A DNA stretch of 64,000 nt from Agelaius tricolor (Eukaryota; Chordata; Aves; Passeriformes; Icteridae): contig JALJCS010000012.1 in the NCBI GenBank assembly GCA_023055355.1, positions 11,568,501 to 11,632,500 of the forward strand. Direction: 5' to 3'. Made by a program: the position numbers and the translations under genes. Below are positions 34,801 to 45,560 of this stretch, piece after piece (positions within the stretch are counted from its first letter, which is position 1; each line of letters begins with the position of its first letter). A model generated the notes under the pieces. It made no database searches. It worked only from the letters and a program-made list of their open reading frames with translations, and had not been told where the DNA came from.

Positions 34801-36864
34801 TCCCCAGGCAGCTCGTCCTCTGCACCGCCTTGTCTCCATTCTCTGCAATTTGAAATCTCCACGCTCTTTCATTCCTGCGATACCGGCTAATTCTGGTTTG
34901 GCAGAGCAGATTTGCAATCCTCTCACATGCACACTCTTGTGGCTGAACGAAGTTTATTGCTGCACAGGTTATGGCCGGAAATTTACATCCCAGAGAGCTG
35001 GAGGATATGATCCAATAAAATCAGCCAGTATCGAGATTTTAACGGCCGTTGAATATGTTTATTTCAGAGTGGCTGGTTGAACTTATGTATCCAAACCACC
35101 CTGACAATGCAGCTTGGGAAGTTTCACTGTGTGGTACCTTATTTGCACTATAAATAAGTTTCAAAAATATTCCACCCTTGGGAGAAAAGCTGCAAAAATA
35201 CATTACTTTTTCAGACCAGTATCCGCTCCTCCATTGGATCTTTCTAAGTAACCTGACTAATGAGGTTTACATTCTGCAATTCGTTGCTCTATTTGCAGTG
35301 AATATACCCAGGCTAAGGTGACCATATACCACCCCATAACTTTCATTCTCAGAGATTCTTGATGTCCTAGCAGTGCACTGAGTAGTATAAATGAAGGCTC
35401 TTCTTGAAGACATAAGAAGTATCTTGAGAGGAGACAAAATGAGGAGAAGCCAACAGGAACGTTCTGTGTTACACATGCTGCCTATATGCAAAACGTGGCA
35501 CAGAATCTGTTAGAGAAGAAATGGTCAGAAGAGGGTTAAAAATATTAATTTGGGGGTTTTAAATATTTTTTCTGCATTTTTGCTTGACATTCCTCCATCT
35601 ACTGATAAATGCAAGTCTGATCTGTTTTTTTCATTTAAAAATGTGCTGATGCTGATTATGGATCTAATTTATCAAATATATCAATATGATATGCTTCTAT
35701 CTGAGTCGGGTTCAAGTGTGTGGCAGATTATGAACTATTGCTAGGGCTTCAGTCTTTACATAAAACACTACTTTGCGTTGTAGTCTTAAAAAAGAAGTTC
35801 TTTTGCAGAATAAATAACTAGATTAGTGTCAGAGACTTGTGATTAGGTTTATTTATGTCTCCTTCATAAACAAAACTAGATTTCCATTTTAAAAGACTGT
35901 GATAGTACATTGCAAATATGTGTCATTCTACAGTACACGTGTTCCCTGATGATTTAATCTTTTACAATAATACCTTGCCCAACAGTGTATGGGCACTTGT
36001 ATCCCAGAATTTAATTTATAACTTGGCATTTACTTTTTGACTGCAGTCTGCTTTCTTAAAAGGCTTAATGCTAGGGGTTTGGCACTTGAAATTAGCTGCT
36101 TATTGACTACTGTTAGTACTCAAGTTTGAGACACATACACTTGGATTTATGTATTATCTAACATGCTAACATCCTTTAAGTCTGCTGCAGAAACAGATTT
36201 GACTGGCTGTTAACCCAGTGCCTCCAGTACCTGAGTGCCACCTATGTGCTTAAATCCTTGCGCCAACAGAGATTTGATCTGATGGAGAATTTACTCAGCT
36301 GTGTCTTACTGCTTCAGCAGTTTTGGTTCATATACCACAGGGGTTCTGGGCTATTGTTCTGGATTTATGTTGTCCCTTAGGAAGATGAGTATGTTTGGAT
36401 CTACTTGAATTGTAACCACTAAACTGTGCAGGTCTAACAGCAAGAGTACGAATTGTGTTCCAAAAGGAAAAAAGTCCATTTTGTAAGAATGGAGAGGAAA
36501 ATCCTATAGTATCAGAAAAAGTCTGCCATTTTTAGGTAAGAAGAATAAGGTGCCTGATCCAGTAAAATAAGAGGTAAACAAAGTGTGACAGACTCTGGTA
36601 CCTTAGAAATCTTTAAAAGGTACCTTTCTAAGGTACCTTTTACTGGTACCTTAGAAATCTTAACTGTGTAAAATGCTTGGATGGCAAGCAGAGTAACCCC
36701 AAATGAAAAGGAAGGATGATTTACTAGTCCCTTAAACATGAAGGTAATTAGATGTCATAGTATAACTTAGAGGCAAAGAGGAGTGGAGGGAGAGAGGGAA
36801 GAAGGCAGAAGTAGGAAGACTTGATAGCTCAATTTCCTTTACTGTCTGGGGGTCACTGTGGCAG
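34801..36864. other. Non-coding DNA upstream of SLC16A14
   Basis: No gene is supported. The stretch is AT-rich apart from its left edge. It contains the small inverted-repeat cluster at 36595-36661, listed separately. Confidence 0.5.
36595..36661. repeat. Direct and inverted repeat cluster (hairpin-forming)
   Basis: CTGGTACCTTAGAAATCTT occurs at 36595-36613 and again, identically, at 36643-36661. Between them TTTCTAAGGTACC (36625-36637) is the exact reverse complement of 13 bases in each copy. Either direct copy can pair with the central one, giving two mutually exclusive stem-loops. Confidence 0.9.
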
Positions 36865-37990
36865 CATAGTCCTAGAAGTGGTGGTTGGAAGGGATCTCTG
36901 GGATCCACCCTGTCCAGCCTTCCACTTGAAGCAGGACTGTGACCTGTGGTATTGCAGGTCAGTCATGGCCTTGCTTAAGCTGCCCTTGAAAGCCTTCAAG
37001 GCTAGAGACTGGCCAGCCTTTCTGGGCAGTATGTTCCTGTGTAGCACCAGCCATGCTCAATCACATGCATCCAGACACAACTCCAAGGACTCAGCTTGTG
37101 ACTTTTCCTTCTGGTTTTGCCATTTGCTACTACTGAAAAGAGTCCAGCTCAATAATCTCTGCCACTTCCCTTTGAGCAGTTTTACATTGTCATCAAATAT
37201 CCCCTTATTTTCTTCTCCGCCAGGCAAACCAAGCCCAACTTATTCTAAACTCTTCACAAGTTGTATGCTGTAGGCCATTTGCCATCTTATCCACCCCTCT
37301 GCATGTCCCTCTCCTGTTTCTTGACATCCTTCTTGAACTGGGGAACCCCAAACAGGACACATTATCCCAGGTGTGGACTCACTATCACTAAATCAGGAGG
37401 GATAATAATCTCCATTCATCTGCTGTCCGTGCTCCCTTCCTAATGTAGCTCAGAGGGTGAAATATTCACAATGAAAACTCCTTGTTGGCTCATGTTCAGC
37501 TTAGTGTCCACTGTGACCCCACATCCTCTTCAGCTGCTGCTCTGGCAGCTTGCACGGGAGCCTGGCACTATTCAACTGCATGTGTTCCCTTTGCACTCCT
37601 CATCACACTTTGTAAGGTTTCTGTTGCCTCAGTTTTTAAGTATCCCAAAGGCCTCTTGACTGGATCTCCACTTTTGATTTGGAAATCACCTCTGCTAAGT
37701 TAGTATTGTCTGAAAATCTCCTGCAGGTGCATCCTATATAATTATTCAAGCTAAAATCAAAGTAAAGAACAATTCTGGCACTAGTATTGACCCTTGAGTG
37801 TTCTGCTTGTACTGGTCATCAACTAAACACCGCACTGATTCCTATTCTTCAAGCCCAGGATTCCATGCAGTTTTAACCCATCTTGCAGTTCCTTCATTCA
37901 GACCATACTCTTCAGCTTCAACCAGTTGCTTAATCCCCCTTGCTTCAAAGGGCAGCTGTGCTGTAGATTTCACAGACGATTCAGCTCTCT
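36865..37990 (-). mobile_element. Long CR1 LINE fragment, old
   Basis: Starting with CATAGTCCTAGAAGTGGTGG then TTGGAAGGGATCTCTGGGA, the segment is the reverse complement of a CR1 3' end and continues about 1.1 kb into the reverse transcriptase region. Landmarks are GTGTGGACTCACTA, GTTGGCTCATGTTCAGCTTA, GTATTGACCCTTGAGTG and CTTCAACCAGTTG. It is diverged and broken by small indels, with no long reading frame on the minus strand. The right boundary is approximate. Confidence 0.8.
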
Positions 37991-38956
37991 GCAAATGCAT
38001 ACTGATAAAAATATAAAGTGCTATTTATCTTCCCAGCATTTTTCCTCTACCATTGCTGTAGTGCTGATCCCTCTCCTCCCTAAAGCTCTCATTAAGCTGC
38101 CACCCTGCTTCCCATGAAGTCATAGTGCTGTAGTGATTGATGAAGAAGGAAAGGTTTGAAATAGGAGCTTGGCTGCTGCAGCACCAAGATACAGAACAGA
38201 AAAAAAGTCTGCCCTATTTTGTTCAACTACTGAACTTTTACCCAGTACAAAGTATCACCAAATGACTTGGCCAATTCTTCATTACACAAGTTACTGTTAA
38301 AAGGAAAGATAATTTATGGTATTTAGAGATTTTGCCTCCTCTTTCCTCCATGAGCCTCTTTGGGTGACTGAAGAATTCTGTGTATTTGCAAGGGCATGTT
38401 ACATTGGTGCTGGGTAAAAAGGCAAAAAGGAAAACAACCCAATATTATCATTGGCATAGAGACTGCACAGTAGTACAGCTACCTTGCAACACCCTAAAAG
38501 CTTGTGCCCTCTCTTCATTTTGGTAATTCCAGACTGCCAAACAGAAATAATGCATATTTTCTTCTTTTCCCACTGCCTGTCTGCAGAGAATCCTTGGTAT
38601 CTTTGGTGGATTCAACCACAAAACAACATTACCAAACAATACTCAGAGCAAGTATGAACATTTTCAGCAATTCCCTTGCCTACTCCCATGATAGCTGCAG
38701 GGTCTTACTCAAATGGGAAAGAATGAACTAATATGCTATCTTCAAGTTCACCCAATACTGAGGATAGGCCATGGGAATAGAATTCAAAAGTAGAGGAAAA
38801 AGCAACATTTTTATCATTGCTGGGATGGAGATTTCCTTTTGGAGAATAACTTCTTTTCTGTCTTCTCTCTTCTCTCTCCAAGAGCTGATGAATTATGTCA
38901 GCTACAGATAGAGAAGATCCTGTTCAATTTCCTTAGATCCTTCAGGAGGACAGTGC

Positions 38957-39196
38957 AGAATCATAGAATGGTTTGTATTGGAAGGGACCTTGGAGATTAT
39001 GTAGTTTCAAACCCCCTCCTATGGTTAGGAACACCATCCACTAGACCGAGTTGCTCAAAGCCCTGTCCAGCCTGGTCCTGAGCATTTCCAGGGATGGTGC
39101 AGCCACATCCTCTCTGGGCAACCTCTGCCAGTGCCTCACCACCCTCATAGGGAAGAATTTCTTTGCACCATTTGATCTAAGGCTACCCTCTTTTAA
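38957..39196 (-). mobile_element. CR1 LINE 3' end, well preserved
   Basis: AGAATCATAGAATGGTTTGT, GGAAGGGACCTTGGAGATTA, GTTGCTCAAAGCCCTGTCCA, GGCAACCTCTGCCAGTGCCT and ACCCTCTTTTAATT follow the reverse complement of the avian CR1 3' end closely. The fragment is less diverged than the one at 36.9 kb, so it is a later, separate insertion. It is 5'-truncated at the right. Confidence 0.92.
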
Positions 39197-42100
39197 TTAA
39201 TTGTGTAAAAAACACACTGTGTATGCGGTGAGAAATGCGAAAGTTTCCTGGACTGTATTAAAAGAACCCAAGAATGTTTCTCAGCAGCTGGGAATGCTGC
39301 AGAGGTTAACAGTCTTGCCTCAGAGTGGAGAGGCTATTTTATCAGTGACTTGTCAAGATTCATATTAGAGATTCTCCCAGCAAAACTGAGCATTGCCTCA
39401 CATGAGAAGTTGGAGGTTCATCCTGCCACAAGAAGTGCAGCAAGAATGAAGGGAGAAAGTGAGCAGAAACAGGACACTGAGTTGCAGAAAAAGTCTAAAG
39501 AGCTGGCAGGGTACATTGTATGGGTAGGAGTATGTGTGGTGGCTGCTGCTTCTGAACTGAACTGCTGCTACCCACACACTTAAGTTCTTCAGCAGCAGCA
39601 GCAACAGCAAACCTACATTTCCATGTTATAGATAAAGACGTCCACAGGAAAATGTGTGTTCTGCAACTCATTATAGTTATTTCCCTAATTCAGAAAGTCA
39701 CAGCACAGGAGGAATGACACTTACTAACAAAACAAAAGAAGAGGTGATAAAAGACGCTTTTTGTGGTGTTATTTAACTTCAGCTTTCTTCATTAGCAAAG
39801 TTGTATATTGAGAAGGGAAGATAAACTGTCTTATCAGGAAAAGTCCTATGAGTCCTAAGTGTAATTGTAACACTAATATGTTTTGCACACGGTGATATCT
39901 CGCTTTTCTGGTTTAAAACATGTGAGTATAAGGGTGTGGTGGCAGCTGGCTGAACATCTGAAGTACCGCGTGAAGAGAGAGAACTTGGGGCCTCCAGCAT
40001 GACTCACACTGGCACTGCAGTCACTCCCTCCGGGTCAGACTTGGGCATGTAAGAGATCTCAGAGCATGCAGTGCATGACTTGGTTGTGGGGTGCACCTGT
40101 TGCAAATATACCAAATTAACTGCAAATTCCTGCAAGGTCAAATTAGCACTGAACTAGTTAATATAAAGTCATGTATTTACTTTAGTGGTACCAAGGCTAT
40201 GTCTGATTTTATGGCACTCAAATCACAGTACCGTGCACAGTAGCTTTCTAAACTTTTGCTCTTGAAATGTTTTATTCCAGTGGGTATGAAGTGAATGTTT
40301 TGCATGTGTCTAGTGCAAACCAATAAATTTGGGTTTGCTGCAGATTACGCATAAAGTTTAAAATATATACTTAGCTTTGTTCTGTAGTTTTCTTCATGCT
40401 TATCTTGACAGACATTTTGGTCAAAAGAATCTCCCAATCTCTAAACATTTTGAAAACATAATATAAAACAGCATTTGTGCTTGTAAACATTGAGATTTTC
40501 TGAGACTGATTTGAACTGTGTGATTTTCCTTTCTGTTTCCCTTTTTATTTGCTGTAGCACCACTGCCAAAGTATTACATTCTTTATAAACAGTTTGTGAA
40601 ATATCAAAACTTTCATTAAATCCTAACACAACCTTTCAATAACTTGATTTGGGTAAAGTCCCAAAGCAATATATTTTCAGAAAAGATCTTTTTTAAACAG
40701 CAATGGTGTTATGATTTATGAGAACAGAGCAGGTAAACAATACATAGAGACAGAAGGAGACACATACACTGTCCTCCACTGAATTGAGAACTGTAAATAT
40801 TTCAGCCAAGTTACGGCAGGTGACTTCCTCAGGTCACAACTAAACTGCAGTGTCCCATTAGTTGCTCATATCTCATAAGGTCATCTGCAGCAGTCCCTGA
40901 ACCAGGGATTTTTACATTGTGGGAAGCTGCCAGGGTGTGCTCAGTGCTCTGCTGCTGTTGTGCTCTCCACAGCTGCACGGGCTGTTTTGGAGAGCTGGAG
41001 TGTGACTGATCTCCATTAGGCCAAAAAAGCCCAAAGTCCTGCAATGGAGATCCCTGTGACAGCTCAGCCAGAACTGTTTGTACAAAAGCTGCCTTTATGT
41101 GTCTAAGATAGAGCCATTCCTTCCTTCTCAGTAACTGTTCCAATATCATTTGCTTGTTTTACTGGAGTTTTTTCTATCTCTGCATAGTGCTCATACTGTC
41201 AATAACTACAGTTTTCCCTAAACAGAGATAGAGGAAAGGAATGTATTATTAAACTGCCTCCAGTTCCTTAGAAAACTTAAATAAACATAATCAGGACTGC
41301 AGAACAGAAATATATTTAATGGGATTTTTTATTTGTGATCATTTTATATACGTCAGAATTAAATTCAAACATTGTATTAAGGCCTGGTTTGTGTTTCCTT
41401 GTTAAGTTTTTGTTCTTGAACCATAAACAGAGGGCTTCCTTTGAAATCTATATGAGCACAAACCAAACAGTTGTTGCCTTGTGCTTAGTTTGTCCATGTC
41501 ACAGTATATAAAGAAATATTTACTTTTCAAGGTCACTTAAACTTCCAGTGCTAAATTATTGCTTTGACAGTTGACATATTAACCCCTCCTAGCCTTTCTT
41601 CTCTACTCTTTCTGTGGCGGGTTTTAGATGAAAGTAACATTTCAGCTTTTGATTATGTGCCATCTATGGCTGTCCTTTAGGTACTGAGCATCCCGTGCCC
41701 ACTGCTCCAAATGACCTTATAAATGCAGCAGAAACTTGGTCCTGCTCAGTACTCTGAGCTATACCAAGTGTCTCATGTTTCTGTGGGCTGGGGCACCTCC
41801 TACACGTTCTGTGGGCACACAGACACCAGCTCTTGTTTTCTTACCCCACCACAAACTGCAAACCAGCAGGACCACGAGTCCAGAGGACTGAAAGGGACAG
41901 ATACTTGTGTGGATATCATGGACTGGATCATCAGGTTATTTAGGTGAAATGGAAACATCGACACTCTGAACAGTTGCTGTCAAATTGTCTCTGGAGAGGG
42001 GAGACTTCTCTGAGCTTCTGAGATAGAGGGGCACCTGCTGGGTGGAAGAAATCATGCTCTGATTTCTAAGGAAGCAGTAAAAAAAATGCAGTACCTGTAG

Positions 42101-44876
42101 TAATATTCCACATCCAATACAGAATAGAAAGTACAATATAGGTAACTTTGTTTTATTATCAAATTAGTAACTATAACAATTTCTGTTACTTTTGCTGTTT
42201 ATTTCAGATGTTTTAATAATTATGTTAACGTGGATGTCTAAAGAAATCAACTTGGTATACTATTGATTCCAGAAAGTAACCTGGCAGCAATTAAACTTTA
42301 GATTTCATGTCTTCAGTATTTTAGGAGTTACTTCGTATTTGATAATATAATGAACTAAATTGCTCGGGGTTTTTTTCCCCAAAACTTGACATCTTTGCTT
42401 TAAATGGTGCAGAATAAAAGTGTAGAATCTGCCCAGCAACAAGAGCTGCTCTCTCTCCCTCTAGCGGACGATAATAAAATAATTTTCTTTCCATTTTTCC
42501 ATATGTAAACCGTCAAATAATGCTGTCAGAGCTTGAAAGCTTTTCTGACCAAAAATATACAATATTTTGTTTTTCATGTATAACATAAATATTATATGAA
42601 TAGCATTTTAATATGTTTTCATATTAATACTTTTCTGCAAGTGCAGAATACAATTATTCTATAGATAGTAAAATATTTATGTATGTAAATATTTACATAC
42701 ATCTATGCACTTTTAAAAACAACAATAAAGCGGTAAAGATTATAAATAGCTTAATCTCAGAAGTACAATACAGCATGCTTAGGTTGAACAGGAGCAGCTT
42801 GCTTGTTGGCATTTGCCAGATTGATCCTCAGTCGAAAAAGCATGTACCTAAATTATAAGCTTTTTATTTCAATCCAAATGTTTTCAGCATTTGTGGTGTT
42901 CACCTTAAAAGAAGAGAGTGTCAAAATACTTGGATGCGATGTGTATCCTCTTTTTCATAGTTAGATGCTAAAATCTACTGCTTTGTTTCAGTCTCCTAAT
43001 AAACAAATTTTTAAAGAACAGCATAAACATCTTCTAGGTATTCACTATTCATTGCAAGTACAAACTTCTTACGCAAGTAAAGATTTACAGGACTAAATCC
43101 ATAATTAGGATTCTAGAAAATACTTCTTATGTATTACTGATTAAATAAGATGTGCCTCTAATTATTCTACTTCTAGTTTCCAAAGTATACCAAGACCATT
43201 GTTTCTTGGCTAGATTCCTGTTGCTGTTTTCAGGGGAAATTTTGATTTCTAACTCTGCTGCTGAGCTTCTTTTTAGCATATTTTTCTATTTTATGTTTTT
43301 GTTATCTCACTTTCTCTATTAGTACTTCTCTTTCCCTTCATTGTTGCCATATAAAACTTCACACAGGTAGGTAGGGGAGCTGTCAGCTCAAGGGAATCTG
43401 AAAGATGATGCACATGTAGGTAACTTCAGAGATTTCATCTTTCAGGGAGAGGCATTTTCTCACCTGCAAGTCCCTGTCTTGCACTGTGTGTCACTGGGAG
43501 CATTCCAGTTCCATTTCATTTGAGTTTGTGTATCTGTTGTTCCTACCAAGTCACTAAGGGGTAAAAAGCTACTTGAGAAGAAGTGTTGGATGACAGTTCT
43601 GTCTGGGTTGCCACCATCTCACTCAAATACCAGCAGAAAGTAGATCTCATAGAAAAGAGGGAGAGCTTTTCTTTTCTTGTATGGGGGAGTGACTCCAAGA
43701 CTTGTGGTGTCATGAGTCACTCGAGTTGTAATTGCTTTAAGCAGCACAGAAGCTTAGAGAGGGGGATGGAACAGTGTGCAGAGAGATGTCACAGGAGAGA
43801 TGGCAGAGATGTGAGTATGGACTCCTATCGATAGCTGTAATTCTCCTCCAGCATGAGAGGAGCCACAGGGATGTATGGGACCTCTTGTGCTTCTGTGGCT
43901 GCTGCAGCAGCTCTGCACTTCTGTCCACATAGAAATGGGCTGATGAAAATGCATTCCAGACTCTGGAATCTGACAAACTATTACCGGCTCCGTTTGTGTT
44001 GTTTTAGGGAGAGTGACAAAGAACAAAAAGCAGAGGAGCAAGTATGAAAGGGACATTTGTTCAGTCATTGTCTTTATTATCAAATGGAGAGAGAGAAGTA
44101 AGAGATTGCTGGACTGGATGACATCGCAATGTCCTCCCACACACCAGCCTGTAGATGTTGTTTTCCCAAATGCTTATTGCTTTCCTTTCAGTGCAACAAG
44201 AATGCAATAAACATTGTTATTTGAGGGAGAGCGAGGGTGTGGGCTCCCAGGCGTTCATTCGAGCCAGCTGTTCACTTCGCCTGGTTTCAAAATGGACTCG
44301 AGCTCCAGGGGCTGGTGCTGCCAGTGGCCCAGGCAGATTTTGGAGGTGCTGGTCCTGCTGTTGTGGTGGCTGCAATGCAAAAAACAAACTAGTAAATGCT
44401 CTTTAGCCCAAATCAGCTGGTCATCTCCTGAGTTGCTTTAATAGGGAATGCAAATATTATTTTAATTCAACTTTTTTATATGTTAAGGAAGGAAATGATT
44501 GTTAACCTCTACAAACATCATTTTAGAAGCACTTTCTTTTTTGTACTCTGAAAGGTGAATGTGCTCCTGACACTGGGATGATGATGATTTCTGCCAACCA
44601 GGCACATTGTCTTTTAGGTTAAATATTGCAGACCCTATTCTCAAGGTTTTATTTAAAAATGGAAGGTTTATTCAGTTTATACTATCACTGGCCGGACTTT
44701 TCTGCCACTTTGTATCTTTTAATGTACTTCTTAACAAAACTGTATTGCGGCTCTAATGAGGAGCAACAATTAGTTTTAATAAGGCTTCCTGCAAGGGGCA
44801 GTGACCACAACGTTTTAGTGTCCCCAATAATAATAATGTTCCAGCGCCTCCGGCATGTCCTTTCCCTGCCATCCCA
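39197..44876. other. Non-coding DNA
   Basis: No gene is supported on either strand. It contains a 24-bp perfect palindrome (42679-42702, listed in findings). Open frames, for example minus 40829-41149 and minus 43754-44140, lack recognisable domains and splice support. Confidence 0.5.
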
Positions 44877-45234
44877 GTGTGAGGCCGGTGCTCCCAGCGG
44901 GGCCGCTGTGGGGCCATTGCGGGGCCGCTGTGGGGCCGCGTTCCCCGCCATCCCGGTGTGAGACCGGTGCTCCCAGCGGGGCCGCTGTGGGGCCGCGTTC
45001 CCCGCCATCCCGGTGTGAGACCGGTGCTCCCAGCGGGGCCGCTGTGCCATTGCGGGGCCGCTGTGGGGCCGCGTTCCCCGCCATCCCGGTGTGAGACCGG
45101 TGCTCCCAGCGGGGCCGCTGTGGGGCCATTGCGGGGCCGCTGTGGGGCCATTGCGGGGCCGCTGTGGGGCCATTGCGGGGCCGCTGTGGGGCCATTGCGG
45201 GGCCGCTGTGGGGCCGCGCTCCCCGCCATCCCGC
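44877..45234. repeat. Nested GC-rich minisatellite
   Basis: Long units start at 44877, 44957, 45013 and 45091 with TGTGAGACCGGTGCTCCCAG (first unit TGTGAGGCC) and end in GCGTTCCCCGCCATCCCGG or a close variant. They differ in length (80, 56, 78 and about 144) because each holds a different number of an inner 22-bp unit, GGGGCCGCTGTGGGGCCATT plus GC. The fourth long unit has four inner copies at exact 22-base steps (45131, 45153, 45175, 45197). The repeat creates open frames in all registers. Confidence 0.95.
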
Positions 45235-45279
45235 GCTGGGGCCGGTGCTCCTTTAGGGCGCGGGGCCAGCGGGGCCGCC

Positions 45280-45462
45280 ATGGCGGGCCAGCCTCGCCAG
45301 GGGGCGCCGTGGCGCAGCGGCCGGGCCGCCTCAGGCGGGGCTGCTCCGGGAGCGCCGCGTCCCGGCAGCGCCCGGGCCGTGCGGGAGCTGCAAGCGGGAG
45401 CAGCCTCGGCCGCGGCTCGTCCCGGCCTGGAGCAGCAGCTCCGCAGGGTACCCAGGTGCTGA
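45280..45462 (+). CDS. Hypothetical 60-codon frame or first coding exon in CpG island
   Basis: The ATG at 45280 sits in GCCGCCATGG, a perfect Kozak match. The frame encodes MAGQPRQGAPWRSGRAASGG, an Ala/Gly/Arg-rich middle, then AVRELQAG and LEQQLRRVPRC before TGA at 45460. Possible donors near its end are weak (GTACCC after CGCAGG; GTGCTG after CCCAG). Ala/Gly/Pro/Arg richness is what any GC-rich frame gives, so coding status is doubtful. I do not recognise a family. Confidence 0.25.
   Translation: MAGQPRQGAPWRSGRAASGGAAPGAPRPGSARAVRELQAGAASAAARPGLEQQLRRVPRC
45291..45309 (+). promoter_or_regulatory. CTCF-like core site
   Basis: GCCTCGCCAGGGGGCGCCG contains CCAGGGGGCGC, an exact match to the 11-base CTCF core. 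The left flank matches less well. It has the same orientation as the site at 19635, and the two flank SLC16A14. Confidence 0.6.
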
Positions 45463-45560
45463 TATGACGGGACACACCGGGCAGGCGCTCCTGGCGGGGC
45501 GCGGCGGGAATGACGCGGGTAACACCCGCGCAGTAGAGCGGGTCACGCTGGGGTCAGACA

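Larger units (their letters stand above)
45235..45560. promoter_or_regulatory. Second CpG island, possible promoter
   Basis: This unique, CpG-dense sequence directly adjoins the nested minisatellite and returns sharply to AT-rich DNA near 45560. It contains a CTCF-like core and an ATG in perfect Kozak context (listed separately). A promoter for a rightward gene is likely. In mammals CAB39 lies beyond the SP100-family cluster on this side of SLC16A14, so a first exon of CAB39 with the coding part outside the window is one possibility. No CAB39 coding exon was found. Confidence 0.55.

Noticed and set aside
33903..34853. Plus-strand open frame of 316 codons and several minus-strand frames of 200-250 codons in the first CpG island
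   Set aside because: All frames on both strands are open because stop codons are rare in very GC-rich DNA. The products are Pro/Ala/Gly/Arg-rich with no domain. The region is better explained as the SLC16A14 promoter and first exon.
44685..45475. Minus-strand open frames up to 240 codons with repeated blocks such as GSTGLTPGWRGT
   Set aside because: They are translations of the nested minisatellite and appear in several registers and on both strands.
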